Assembly (NCBI GenBank): GCA_012845835.1
Contig: JABAKD010000024.1
Location: forward strand, 7,467,103 to 7,531,102
Source: Undaria pinnatifida
Taxonomy: Eukaryota; Sar; Phaeophyceae; Laminariales; Alariaceae
DNA: 64,000 nucleotides
Direction of reading: 5' to 3'
Positions 25,101-30,989 of the stretch are shown piece after piece; position 1 is the first letter of the stretch, and the number at the start of each line of letters is the position of its first letter. The notes under the pieces were generated by a model. That model saw only the letters and a program-made list of their open reading frames with translations, was not told the origin of the DNA and did no database searches. Position numbers and translations under genes: made by a program.

Positions 25101-27780
25101 TGTAGACAAAAATAAGAGTATTGAAAGGCAAGAGTGGCAGTTCCGACGATTTTGGGTCAGCGAGCCCCGTCGTCCGGAAACGAATTTCAGGGGGGAAACG
25201 CAACCAGAACCAGGTACATGTTTTGGTAGCGCGCATCGGACCCCCTCGTTCGAGAAGAATGCCTTTGGAGTCCACCTCGTATATGTGTTAACATATTGTA
25301 AAGCCAACGGGTGTACTCTTTGACGACGTCTTTGCCATGCTGTTCGAGCGTCCCAATAAGGGAACTACTGTAGTTGTTCTAGTGGGTCGTTTTGGGCTAG
25401 AGAAACCCTTTTGAGAGTTGATAATATCTCCATTATATTGATAGTAATGCGACCAAAAACACGACGAGTGCGATATTTTCTAGTGTATACGAGTAGCGTG
25501 AATGCACAGCAGTATGGGTAGGATCACATGCTGCGCCTGTCCCGTACGAGTCTTTGCAATGTTATTGTTCCTATTTCAATTTTATTTGCCGCCAACCAAC
25601 AGATTGGTCAATGCCGTAATCGCTAATTTTCGTCGTCGATTTTTTCCCTCTGAGTTCAATTTTGGTCGTAGAGGGTTAAGGTTGGGGTTAGAGCGGGGTT
25701 AGCCCTGTAACGGGAACCCTACCCACACATTGTTGGAGGGCGTATGCTCGTGGCCTTCTGTAGTCCTAGAGCATATGAGCCGCGTGCTACGACAGAGGTG
25801 CACCACTCTTTTTTCTGAGGTTCCTCAATTCGGGAGCTCAAGACATCTCCCAATAACTGATCTGGCAAAAAACAAAGCAGCTACCGGATGGAAAGTCCTA
25901 TGGCCTAGATAGACAACGATAATCATGAAAAAAAAATTGGCTAGTTCCGACGAAATTGGGTCAAGGAGCCGCATCATTCAGAAAACATTTCAGACAAAAA
26001 ATGATACCTCTTATCGTAGCACGCGTGATGAGCGCCGGTGTGCAGTGCAGCCGTATGTTAATGCTGTATTCAAGGTGTTTACGTTTCGGCGCCGTCTACG
26101 ACGCGCTTTCAAGCGCCCCCAACAAGTGGGATTTTTTTTTATCGCAGTCGCTATATCGGGCGGTTTGCGTTGTGATGTTAGGGTAGGGTTTGCTACAGCG
26201 TTCGCTGTATCTGTTGGGCCGCTTGGGGTAAGGTTGGGATTTCGACGCATGCTACGATACAGAGGTGCACTACTTTTTTTTTCTAATACTACCCCTCAAT
26301 TTGGGAGCTTAAGACACTCTCCCAAAAAACTGATTTGGAGAAAAATCAAGACTGCTACCGGATGCAAAATACCATGGTCTAGGTACACGCCGAGAGTCAT
26401 GAAAAACACATCTGGACGAAATTCCGACGATTTTGGGTTGAGGAGCCCCGTACATTCAGAAACCATTTCAGCCAAAAAAAGGTATACCTCCATCGCAGCA
26501 CGTGCCAGATCCGATGTGTGGAAGGTTGACAAGACCGACTCAGACACGTGCTACACGAGATGCGTGCTAGGATAGAGGTGCACCAGTTTTTTTCTGAAGT
26601 GCTCCTCAATTTAGGATCTTAAGACATGTCCTTCTTAACCGAAAAACTGTTTTGAGAGAAAAAAAATAAACTGCCTTGTACCGGATGAAAAATCCCATAG
26701 CCTAGGTACACGGCGATAATCATGCAATGAAAATGGCCTATTATTTATTGTTTTCGGACGATTTTGGGATAAGGAGCGCCATCATTCAGAAACCATTTTC
26801 GCCAAACAAAGGTATACCTCTATCGTAGCGCGCGTCTTTTGGTAGGCTGTATCCCTAACCCTAAATCCAACCCTACCGTGTTCGAGAGTACATCAGTCCT
26901 CGGGCTTCTGGCTTGTTTGATGCTACCGTAGTCGCCGTGTTGAGCTTTTTGGGGTGAAACCATGCTGAATCGAGAGCACATGTCGTCGGAACTTCTGTGG
27001 TGCTACGGTTTATCAGTGCTGGCAACACGGCTGCACGTGTAGGCAGGGCGTCGCATTTGTCGCATGCGACTTGCTTCGTTTAGCGGACGTTTCCGTCAGT
27101 TTTCTTCTTCCCCCCCCGGCCCGTTTCGCCTGCTCTTTTTAACGCTTGCACCCAGGCGCTGGCGCGACTATCCGTCCTTGAACGCGTGGCTGAGAGACGT
27201 GTACCAGCTTCCGGGGGTGGCGGAAACCATCGACATTGACGGATGTCGGAAATCGTACTTCGCGCAACTCTTGTGAGTGACGCGTCGTACGATAGAGTTA
27301 GCGTTTTTTGGCAAAATAATTTCGGAATGAAAAGGCCCCTTGACCCCTTTAAAGCCCCCGAATCCATCCCTATAATAATTCCAAGTAATTTGTCGAAAAA
27401 AACAGGTTTTCCAGCTGTAGAGGCCGCGTTAACCCAAAATTGTCGGAATGTCGTTCCGGCTTTGCGAAATGATTTTTTTTGTATACCTGGGCAGCGAGTT
27501 TGTTGGTCGAACTGCAGTTTGGGTTTGCTCAAAATCGGTTTTTTGGTGAGTTATGGAGCTCCTCGTGTGAGGAGCTCTAGGAAAGAAGTGGTGCATCGAT
27601 ACCCGGTAGCATGTGTCGAGTCGTAGAGCATGTTTTTGTTGGTGGTGGTGGTGGTGGTGGTGTTGGTGTTGGTGTTGGTGTTGGTGTTGTTGGTCTTGGT
27701 CTTAGTCTTGGTCTTGGTCTTGGTCTTGGTCTTGGTCTTGGTCGTGGTCGTGGTCGTGGTCTTGGTCTTGGTGCTGGTGC

Positions 27781-27830
<50 letters not shown>

Positions 27831-27921
27831 TTGTTGTTGTTGCTGTTGCTGTTGCTGTTGTTGTTGCTGTTGTTGTTGTTGTTGTTGTTGCTGTTGCTGT
27901 TGATGTTGTTGCTGTTGCTGT

Positions 27922-27956
<35 letters not shown>

Positions 27957-29202
27957 ATTGTGATAGCGATGTTGTTGTTTTCTCGTTTTATACGGGGTAT
28001 GTTCCACACTAGCTGTAATATTCGCTCCCGAAATATCCTTGTTTCCCTGAAATTTGGGCTGAGTTTCTCCTGGGGCTGCTTGTTGTGGGGAGGACTCTAG
28101 TGTATTCCACTGGCACGACCTCTCCTGCAGCTGCCCTTTTGCTGTACGTCGCGCCATGGTCGCTGTGAACAGCCCTCGCACGGGATTATGGCCTGGGCTA
28201 CCAAAGGGTGTTCTTGACACTGACTTTAGCATAACCGTTTTCGAATTTCTCGTTTTCCCGTGATTGTTCTTTTGGGCTCTTTTTCATGGGAGGGCCTGTG
28301 TGTATTCCACTAACAGAGCCTGTTCTGCCTCTTCCCTGTTGCTTTCGAGAGGGTTGGTGGTATGTTTTCAGTGACACCATCTTAAACTTCGAAAAGAACA
28401 TTGACGAGCGTCGGGAATGCTGAACCCTCTGGCAGATGAAAGTGAAGGCATGTACCAGGGGGAGAAAGGGACTGTCGAGGTTACTTGTGCTCGTAGCAAA
28501 GTCTGATGCGTGTGGTTTGTGTAACTGCTAATATTTTGCGGAGATTGCGGTGGGTTTTATGTTATCCCGAAACGGTATACATGCGTAGATAAATCTCCGG
28601 GATGCCTATTCGGGTCCTGGGACGAGGGAGAAGATGACACCCTCTCTCTCAATCCTTACGGCACCTGTGACCACGGCTTATCCAGAAGTTGGAAAATGAA
28701 GGTGATGAATAAACAAGCAAATAAATCCTGGCGTGTTTCCCTCCCGGTGCCTTTTTGCGTCACGGCGCGCCATGATTGTTGTGGGCAGTTCCCTCAATCC
28801 AAGGGGGGTCGTGTGGTGTTTGGGTCCTACAGCGACTGACTGTTAGCTCAGTGGCTAAGGGTATACGTACTATCTCTTGATACAAAAAAAAAAACAGAAT
28901 CTGGGGTTGAGCACAATGTCTCCTGCCTATTCCCCATTGCTTATGAAAGGGTCAGTTGTGTATTCCACTCACACGATGGCTCTTGCCCCCCCCCCCCCCC
29001 TCCCCTTGCCTTCTTGCTGTACGGTGCCATGTTCGCTGCGGACAGCCCTCTCAACCCAGGCGGGATCGTACCTATAGGTCCTACAGCGGAAGACTTGGGC
29101 CTGAGCGATCCCGCAGGGAGGGGACCGCAAGACCCTTCCGAGGTGTTCTGGAGCAAGGAAACGGCACCGGTTGCACCGGCACACTTTGGCCATGACGGTT
29201 AG
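3879..29202 (+). CDS. ECM4: Glutathionyl-hydroquinone reductase (ECM4/YqjG, Xi-class GST), nine exons
   Basis: Joined exons 3879-4153, 11200-11366, 13952-14069, 17629-17688, 18514-18652, 20324-20380, 23975-24135, 27156-27272 and 29046-29202 give 1,251 nt, that is 416 residues plus TAG, and phase is kept at every junction. Family features in order are an N-terminal leader (1-80), GELKKQQ then FRGWI just before the thioredoxin-fold domain, the active site NTCPWCHR (Cys121, Cys124), DPVFG, the glutathione-binding NESS (204-207), NNGVYRAGFA (255-264), TEAD (300-303), RDYP and the C-terminal LNPGGIVPIGP. The family reduces glutathionyl-hydroquinones using glutathione. Most members have CPWA or CPWS, so CPWC is a variant. 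The core matches the usual 320-370 residues; the excess is the leader. Introns 1-8 total about 24 kb. Intron 5 would be GC-AG, all others GT-AG. Family identity is near certain; exon 1 and the exact borders are inferred by eye. Confidence 0.9.
4504..4840. mobile_element. MITE-like element with internal hairpin, copy 1
   Basis: Terminal inverted repeats AGAGCTGTGAATCGGCA and TGCCGACTCACAGCTCT bound about 330 bp with no coding sequence. Inside lies a long hairpin centred on GCCAGCTGATGGCC. It is in ECM4 intron 1. Confidence 0.8.
4846..4976. repeat. Short tandem repeat, ~60-bp unit
   Basis: CTGGCTACGGTATACCATGTGG and following CACTACTCTGC-type blocks recur two to three times. In ECM4 intron 1. 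A C homopolymer of about 19 lies just upstream at 4361-4379. Confidence 0.7.
5270..5440. repeat. Dispersed repeat (CCCTTTAGAGCC family), copy 1
   Basis: CTTAACCCCTTTAGAGCC, TATACTAATTCCAAGT and AAAAACGGGTTTCCAG recur at 23710-23820 and 27325-27435 on the same strand and at 47590-47710 in reverse, where they sit inside an ACGCGTGCTACG MITE. Confidence 0.8.
7068..7272. repeat. ~92-bp tandem repeat, 2.3 units
   Basis: CAGTACGAGCATCATCATTG, GACCCATATT and CACCAGGAAGGCGGTA recur at 7160 and again partly at 7255. In ECM4 intron 1. Confidence 0.75.
7385..7685. mobile_element. MITE-like element with internal hairpin, copy 2
   Basis: Aligns with 4535-4830 throughout. Here the inner hairpin is better kept: a 23-bp arm starting CTTAAGTCGGTAAGTCGG pairs with an arm ending TTGCCGACTTAAG with one mismatch. 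The outer left end is not matched, so only TAATCGGCA/TGCCGATTA remains as TIR. Confidence 0.75.
8222..8417. mobile_element. Pogo-like MITE
   Basis: The left end TACCGCAGAAGTCGTCCCTC and right end GAGGGAACTCTGTA are imperfect inverted repeats starting at a TA, as in Tc1/mariner-pogo insertions. The inside is filled with CACTATAGCGGCA and GCACTATA-type repeats. The copy at 50782-51005 is related. Confidence 0.7.
8570..8705. repeat. CCAGGAATCGTGA repeat, copy 1
   Basis: GTCAGGAATCGTGAC, GAATAGTTTTGAAATGTTCC and GATGCCAGGATTCCTGAC recur in the tandem block at 9557-9800. In ECM4 intron 1. Confidence 0.65.
9557..9800. repeat. CCAGGAATCGTGA repeat, tandem copies
   Basis: AAATGCCAGGAGTCGTGATG at 9563 and AAATGCCAGGAATCGTGATG at 9748 start two units, each with a following AAGCGTGAT- or AAACGTGAT-type block. 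Low-complexity, non-coding. Confidence 0.65.
10440..10790 (-). mobile_element. tRNA-derived SINE, minus-strand copy in ECM4 intron 1
   Basis: Read on the minus strand, CCGGACGTCTAGTGGTTAACC is an A-box head and GGGGTTTAAATCTCGG a B-box-like site. The body has GCGAGTCGACAAGCGAAGAA, TCGCGATAAAAAAC and GACCCCGGGTCTGAGTTAAG, then runs of A. A body-only copy lies at 36400-36540. Confidence 0.7.
11020..11132 (+). mobile_element. Truncated MITE (ACGCGTGCTACG family), 3' half
   Basis: The right half only: GACGGTTTTGGGGTTAAGGA, CCGTCATTCAAAAAGCG, AGTGGTATACC and ACCTCTATTGTACCACGCGT. It ends 68 bp before exon 2 of ECM4. Confidence 0.75.
11200..11366 (+). CDS. ECM4: ECM4 exon 2: active-site exon
   Basis: Bounded by a CACCAG acceptor and the strong donor ACA/GTGAGT. 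It encodes PNYGFRGWIGRG, the conserved lead-in FPVEAGRYHVYV, and the catalytic NTCPWCHR, ending SYMDD. The first Cys of CPWC is the family nucleophile that forms a mixed disulfide with glutathione. The second Cys makes the site look like a glutaredoxin CxxC and is unusual for the family. A decayed copy of the exon's 3' half and donor lies about 190 bp downstream. Confidence 0.93.
11483..11566 (+). pseudogene. Decayed tandem copy of ECM4 exon 2 (3' half with donor)
   Basis: The segment ending CATGGATGGCA/GTGAGC parallels the end of exon 2 (CATGGACGACA/GTGAGT). It would encode LVPGGTISCMDG against LAPGVTFSYMDD. The C/T-rich sequence after the donor is copied as well, so exon end plus intron start were duplicated together. 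The active-site part is not recognisable. Related intron sequence recurs near 13300-13370. Confidence 0.7.
11940..12235. repeat. 35-bp tandem repeat, ~8 units
   Basis: The unit TTGCACGAACCCTCATAACC plus CAAGGGGTTAACCTC repeats with few changes; one unit is truncated. In ECM4 intron 2, with no coding or CRISPR character. Confidence 0.92.
12240..13270. mobile_element. Degenerate MITE-like sequence in ECM4 intron 2
   Basis: CGACGCGTGCTACGGTAAAAG, TGACGGGGCTCCTTTACCC, AGAATCGTCGGGATATGATT and ACCGTACTAGTAGTAGCACG are recognisable pieces of the ACGCGTGCTACG family in both orientations, heavily diverged. No coding sequence. Confidence 0.5.
13952..14069 (+). CDS. ECM4: ECM4 exon 3
   Basis: Begins after GTGACAG and ends GGGAG/GTGAGC. 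Frame is set by phase 1 in and phase 2 out. It encodes the family segment GGWAFTPEEPDPVFGCNDLREVYEKCSPGFKG, here read in parts: GGWAF, DPVFG, LREVYE, SPGFKG. In homologues this is the loop between the first and second halves of the thioredoxin domain (typically DPVFGAKxLxDVYxxAxPxFxGR). No copies of this exon were seen. Confidence 0.93.
15113..16945. mobile_element. Foldback element with ~365-bp inverted arms in ECM4 intron 3
   Basis: The left arm 15113-15475 is repeated in reverse complement at about 16573-16945, from ACAGAAAGCGGTATACCGCC at the outer ends through GGTCAACTCAGCCTCGTACC to the inner CCTTCAGAG. Similarity is high but with scattered changes. The 1.1-kb inside holds the SINE at 15650-15960 and no transposase. 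Matching open frames in both arms are a by-product of the repeat, since changes fall at all codon positions. Confidence 0.85.
15650..15960 (-). mobile_element. tRNA-derived SINE variant, minus strand
   Basis: On the minus strand GCCCCGGTGGCATATCAGGTTA (A box, in two parts CCCCGGTGGC and ATATCAGGTTA) precedes GTGAGTTCGAGCCCCGC (B box). About 200 bp further is ACACCTGTGACCACGGCTTG, which also occurs near 28665 on the plus strand and, in reverse complement, near 5145. The element ends in an A run. It lies inside the foldback element. Confidence 0.65.
17425..17545. repeat. ~43-bp tandem repeat, three units
   Basis: GCAGTCTTATAAGCGTCAGCC, split here as GCAGTCTTATAAGC and GTCAGCCTGACTT, recurs as ACAGTCTTGTAACTATCAGCC and again before exon 4. 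Confidence 0.7.
17629..17688 (+). CDS. ECM4: ECM4 exon 4 (20-residue exon)
   Basis: A 60-nt exon between GATTTAAG and the donor AG/GTAACG, phase 2 on both sides. It encodes CTAPVVVDRKAKKVVTNES, matching the family's TVPVLWD-KKxxTIVSNES. This is the strand and turn that carry the cis-Pro and the glutathione-contacting NESS motif; the final Ser codon is split with exon 5. The acceptor is preceded by a run of T, so it is well formed. Confidence 0.92.
17865..18005 (+). pseudogene. Decayed exon-5 copy a, with its upstream intron
   Basis: First of three tandem units that each start TTTGT..C-CC-TACCCG, run through CGGCCAACAC and AACAAYACAG, and then enter exon-5-like sequence. After the AG at 17955 the copy would read HVVRTLNGVGVAK where exon 5 has QIVRMLNGVSFSK. 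It then breaks into CGATAT-rich sequence with no DLCP-to-YEK part. Confidence 0.75.
18005..18170. repeat. CGATAT-rich low-complexity block
   Basis: Repeats of CGATATTTTCGATA and ATATCGTATCGATCGATATG make a locally self-complementary, AT-rich stretch between exon-5 copies a and b. Confidence 0.8.
18184..18340 (+). pseudogene. Decayed exon-5 copy b, with its upstream intron
   Basis: The second unit starts TTTGTACCGCCTACCCG and reaches the acceptor-like AATGGCACAG at 18271-18280. The first codons restore the family-typical S-EIVR, then diverge (ITIGFSFTK) and degrade. It sits between copy a and the functional exon, about 320 bp after copy a and 235 bp before the functional unit. Confidence 0.75.
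18514..18652 (+). CDS. ECM4: ECM4 exon 5
   Basis: Starts after AACACAG with phase 2 in, completing NES-S, and reads QIVRMLNGVSFSKNG, a short Gly/acidic loop, then DLCPASLEKEIDAMNEFVYEK. In homologues this is SEIIRMxN ... LxPxxLRxEIDxxNxxIYxx, which opens the C-terminal helical domain. The exon must end at EK to join INNGVYRAGFA in frame. That puts the donor at AAAAG/GCGAGA, a GC donor, since no suitable GT lies nearby and a TAA follows. Of four copies this one best keeps family residues. Confidence 0.9.
19600..19765. repeat. CGGGTCGGGTCAGGAGG minisatellite, locus 1
   Basis: Blocks of TCACGGGTCGGGTCAGGAGG alternating with TTTCAGATC- or TTTCCAGAATC-type spacers. Related loci at 24290-24430, 49978-50110 and 53388-53660. 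Confidence 0.85.
19788..20139 (+). pseudogene. Extra ECM4 exon-5 copy with polyglycine insert
   Basis: After TATATAG the frame reads VVRMLNGVGFTKND, then a (GGT)n-derived run of about 70 Gly with a few Ser, Asp and Val, then ELCPASLEGEVDGMNELVCKK and the same GCGAG donor context. It is open from end to end and phase-compatible with exons 4 and 6, though one residue shorter at its start. The acceptor lacks a pyrimidine tract, and the conserved Tyr of YEK is Cys. I read it as a decaying duplicate; use as an alternative exon cannot be excluded. Confidence 0.7.
20324..20380 (+). CDS. ECM4: ECM4 exon 6 (19-residue exon)
   Basis: A 57-nt, phase 0/0 exon after a strong pyrimidine tract and GTCCAG. 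It encodes INNGVYRAGFATSQTAYEK. NNGVYRAGFA is the most conserved stretch of the family and contains the Tyr that lines the hydroquinone pocket. The donor is AAG/GTGGGC. A pogo-like MITE begins 59 bp downstream. Confidence 0.95.
20440..20625. mobile_element. Pogo-like MITE with 30-bp TIRs in ECM4 intron 6
   Basis: The first 30 bases (TACAGTGGGTGCCTCGATTT, then AAGAGCGCCC) match the reverse complement of the last 30 at about 28 positions. The ends fall on TA, as expected for TA target duplication. 186 bp, non-coding, 59 bp after exon 6. A diverged fragment lies near 19240-19345. Confidence 0.88.
21273..22013. repeat. 16-bp satellite GTAGTCCTAAAGCAGT, ~45 units
   Basis: Continuous array with A/G (CTAAAG/CTGAAG) variants and occasional GTAATAGTCC insertions. 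Non-coding, in ECM4 intron 6. Confidence 0.95.
22195..22310. repeat. AGATCATAT microsatellite
   Basis: About twelve units of AGATCATAT/AGATCGTAT, directly before the copia fragment. Confidence 0.9.
22542..22960 (+). pseudogene. Ty1/copia gag fragment
   Basis: The frame KAAWDGLVEKYQ, RRRILENQLMQM, MTEGQDPE and then, after an in-frame TAA, GELINDDSILDIVLEGL and YYVQIKN follows the order of the UBN2-type gag of copia elements (W-x-x-L-x-x-x-Y, L-x-x-L-x-x-M, then a D-x-I-L-x-G-L block). A short basic part (NRVTRNGPSRKAKG) follows in another frame. No protease, integrase or reverse transcriptase and no LTRs are seen. It is a dead relic in ECM4 intron 6. Confidence 0.8.
23205..23350 (+). pseudogene. 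Decayed exon-7 copy upstream of the functional exon
   Basis: Nearly the whole exon can be aligned: TGTCGGCATGCCTGTAAG matches TGTTGGCAGGCCTGTAAG, then GAGTTCGAAGGGCTTACTTGC, GTTTCACG and GGATCTCCGTCTT follow in order. The acceptor AG has become AT. The frame reads ACKNEFEGLTC and then stops at TGA, so the copy is dead. It ends before the RFDAVY part. Confidence 0.85.
23710..23820. repeat. Dispersed repeat (CCCTTTAGAGCC family), copy 2
   Basis: Reads AACCCCTTTAGAGCCCCC, TATACTAATTCCAAGTAA and AAAAACGGGTTCCAG, in ECM4 intron 6 just before exon 7. Confidence 0.8.
23975..24135 (+). CDS. ECM4: ECM4 exon 7
   Basis: Starts after TTGGCAG and ends AACAA/GTGAGT, phase 0 in and 2 out. It encodes the helical-domain segment ACKDVFEGLARCEEIL, RFLVGDRFTEADLRLLPT and VRFDAVYATLFKCSN. 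TEADLRL corresponds to the TEADIRLF signature and VRFDAVY to the family's IRFDPVY. Three decayed copies of this exon lie in the flanking introns. Confidence 0.94.
24255..24435. repeat. CGGGTCGGGTC minisatellite, locus 2
   Basis: Reverse-orientation blocks (CTGACCCGACCCGACCCGTC) with CGTGGGATTTCAAACACCTC-type spacers, just after exon 7. Confidence 0.85.
25300..25365 (+). pseudogene. Decayed exon-7 copy (3' end)
   Basis: The frame GVLFDDVFAMLFERPNK parallels the exon-7 end VRFDAVYATLFKCSN-K. The donor GTGAGT is changed to GGGAAC. Only about 60 bp remain. Confidence 0.65.
25781..26027 (+). mobile_element. MITE (ACGCGTGCTACG family)
   Basis: Left TIR CGCGTGCTACGACAGAGGTG, right CTCTTATCGTAGCACGCG. 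Inside: TTCCTCAATTCGGGAGCT, CTACCGGATGGAAAGTCC and CCGACGAAATTGGGTCAAGG in the family order. Confidence 0.88.
26050..26140 (+). pseudogene. Decayed exon-7 copy (3' end, second)
   Basis: The sequence reads TTTCGGCGCCGTCTACGACG and then CCCAACAAGTGG, giving RFGAVYDAL and PNK in shifted frames against RFDAVYATL and SNK, with a donor-like GTGGGA. It directly follows the end of a MITE copy. Confidence 0.65.
26244..26505 (+). mobile_element. MITE (ACGCGTGCTACG family)
   Basis: TIRs GACGCATGCTACGATACAGA and CTCCATCGCAGCACGTGC, with all inner blocks (CTCAATTTGGGAGCTTAAGA, CTACCGGATGCAAAA, TTCCGACGATTTTGGGTTGA, GGTATACCTC). Confidence 0.88.
26559..26835 (+). mobile_element. MITE (ACGCGTGCTACG family)
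   Basis: TIRs ATGCGTGCTAGGATAGAGGT and ACCTCTATCGTAGCGCGCGT. Adjacent to the preceding copy in the same orientation, in ECM4 intron 7. Confidence 0.88.
27156..27272 (+). CDS. ECM4: ECM4 exon 8
   Basis: Starts after GCACCCAG preceded by a long C/T tract and ends CTCTT/GTGAGT, phase 2 on both sides. It encodes RWRDYPSLNAWLRDVYQLPG, then VAETIDIDGCRKSYFAQL. In homologues this is RDYPNLWAYxRDLYQxPGVxxTVNxxHIKxHYY. The usual His of HIK is replaced by GCRK. Confidence 0.94.
27325..27435. repeat. Dispersed repeat (CCCTTTAGAGCC family), copy 3
   Basis: Reads GACCCCTTTAAAGCCCCC, TATAATAATTCCAAGTAA and AACAGGTTTTCCAGCTGTAG, in ECM4 intron 8 shortly after exon 8. Confidence 0.8.
27632..27965. repeat. 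GGT/GTT/GTTGCT microsatellite
   Basis: Compound array: GGTGGT, GTTGGT, GGTCTT, GTTGTT and GTTGCT blocks in succession. It opens all six frames (poly-Val, Leu, Gln, Asn and so on), none of which is a gene. In ECM4 intron 8. Confidence 0.95.
28610..28720 (+). mobile_element. SINE body fragment
   Basis: GCACCTGTGACCACGGCTTA, TCCAGAAGTTGGAA and a following A-rich end match the tail of the SINE variant at 15650-15730 read on the minus strand. No head was found next to it; an isolated A-box-like TTAGCTCAGTGGCTAAGGG lies downstream at 28844-28862. Confidence 0.5.
29046..29202 (+). CDS. ECM4: ECM4 exon 9: C-terminus and stop
   Basis: Starts after GCGGACAG. The first base completes Phe, so the junction reads YFAQLF-PLNPGGIVPIGP, exactly the family's C-terminal INPxGIVPxGP. 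It continues for about 40 less conserved residues (EVFWSKETAPVAPAHF) to TAG at 29200-29202. A minisatellite starts directly at the stop codon. Confidence 0.93.
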
Positions 29203-30060
29203 CCATATTGTGGCCATGACGGGTAACCATATTTTGGCCAGAATGGGTAGCCGTGATGGGTAACGATGATGATTAGCTATTGGGTAGCTGTGATGGTAGC
29301 GACGACGGGTAGGTAGAGGGAAAGACGTGTCGTGTCCGCAGCTTTCTAATTGACCAAAGTTTGATTAGTTTTTTTTTTTTGGTACGAAATGTCTTTCTGT
29401 GTTAGTGCGTAGCTATGATGTCACATTGGTTAGTCTTGATGGGTACCCATGATGCCATGTTGGAGAGCCATGATGGGTAGCTACGATGGGTAGCTATGAG
29501 GGTAGCCTCGAGGGGTAGTTGTGATAGGCAGCCACAGTCGGTAACCGTGATGGGTAACCGTGATGGGTGGCCATGATGGGAAAGCCTTGATAGCCTTGAT
29601 GAGTGGCCTTGATGGGTAGCCATGAAGCTGTGATAGGTAGCCTCGAGGGCAGCGTTGACGGATAGTCTTGGGTAGCCATGATGGGTACCCATAATGGGTG
29701 TCCATAGCCTTGATCGGTAGATAAAGCCTTGATGGGTATCCGTGATAGGTGGCCTTGATGGATAGGCTAGTCATGACGGGAATAATAGTGATGACGGGTC
29801 GCCGTGATGGGTGGCCGTGATGGGTAACCGTGACGGTTAGGCACGATGGGGACCTTTGATGGGTAGACTTAGTGGGTAGCCATGGTGATCAGCAATGATG
29901 GGTGGCCGTCGTGGGCAAACGTGAGAGGTAGTCATGAGGGGAAGCCATGCGGGGTAGCTATGATGGGTAGCCGTGATCGGTAGCCATGATGGGTAGGCTT
30001 GATGGGTACTGGTGTAGCCTTGATGGGTAGACGCGATGGTTAGGTAGAATTGATGGGAGG
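29203..30060. repeat. GATGGGTAGCC minisatellite following the ECM4 stop
   Basis: Variants of CATGATGGGTAGCCGTGATGGG make 9-12-bp units from just after the stop codon to 30060, interrupted at 29310-29400. Minus-strand frames read as H-G-Y-P-S-R-L-P repeats and are rejected as protein. Confidence 0.92.
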
Positions 30061-30725
30061 ATCCGCCTTTTTCTGCTTGCCTGTTTTCGGCGCATGTTTC
30101 AATTGACGCAGTCACTCCCTGCCTTGTTGGCCAATACGTGCGCTTGTTGTCTTCAAGCACCCATTGCGGTGTTTGCGAGTAGAGGGAAGTGGGAAGTGTC
30201 GGGCACAAAATTGTTCGGGGACATTTGTAGTTATGCAGTAGGTCGTTGCTGATGTCCTCGATCACAGCGGTGGTGCCTGCGAGGGTGAGTGATTCCAGAT
30301 AGTTACATCGTGATACACATACGGTACGTACCTGTTTTGTACAGAGAAAATAAAAGGGCGAAAGAGGTTATTATCACAGTAGTAGATGTTAGTCGTCGAA
30401 TTGTTCCTCTGGGTGGCTTGTGGCGGTACGGCCGTGCTCGAGGTATCATACAGTGCACGACACCACGAATATGCTACGAAGCTAAGAAATTACGAAAAAA
30501 CAAAATGGTTCGGCTCGACATTTGCACAGCACACATAACAATATCACTTTTGAGAGTGTTAGTCTACTCTGGTTTGTTGAACACACCTTCTGCATCTGAT
30601 CTGTAAGCGTAGCTTATCTTGTGGTAGATTCCAGGTAAAATCGGATGCGCAATACGCAGATCGCGGGGGGCGTCAGGGGTGACGTGAGAACCGCACTCAC
30701 TCCAAAAACGATAACGCCAAAAAGA
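30061..30725. other. No feature recognised
   Basis: Unique-looking sequence. Open frames on both strands are short, lack splice-bounded similarity to anything I know, and overlap each other. Confidence 0.4.
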
Positions 30726-30986
30726 GGCGTGCTACGATAGAGGTATACCTTTTTTTGGCGAAAATGTTTTCTGAATGACGGGGCTCCGTAACCCAAAATC
30801 GTCGGAAATACGCAGGTTTTTTTTCGTTCGACTCTCGTCGTGTACCTCGGGCATGGGATTTTGCAGCCGGTGGCAGTTTCGTTTTTCTCCAGACCAGTTT
30901 TTGGGAGAGAGAGGTCTTAAGCTCCCAAATTGAGGAACAACTCAGACAGAAAGTGGTGCACCTCTACCATTACCGTAGCACGCGTC
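30726..30986 (-). mobile_element. MITE (ACGCGTGCTACG family)
   Basis: Reverse orientation: GCGTGCTACGATAGAGGTAT, then TGAATGACGGGGCTCCGTAA, GGGATTTTGCAGCCGG and AGCTCCCAAATTGAGG, ending GTAGCACGCGT. Confidence 0.88.
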
Positions 30987-30989
30987 CAA

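Noticed and set aside
27551-28232. Poly-Gln, poly-Asn, poly-Leu and poly-Val frames
   Set aside because: Products of a compound GTT/GGT/GCT microsatellite inside an ECM4 intron, with no domain on either side.
29402-30265. Minus-strand frames with HGYPSRLPI-type repeats
   Set aside because: They arise from the GATGGGTAGCC minisatellite; three overlapping frames are open together, as expected for a repeat and not for a gene.
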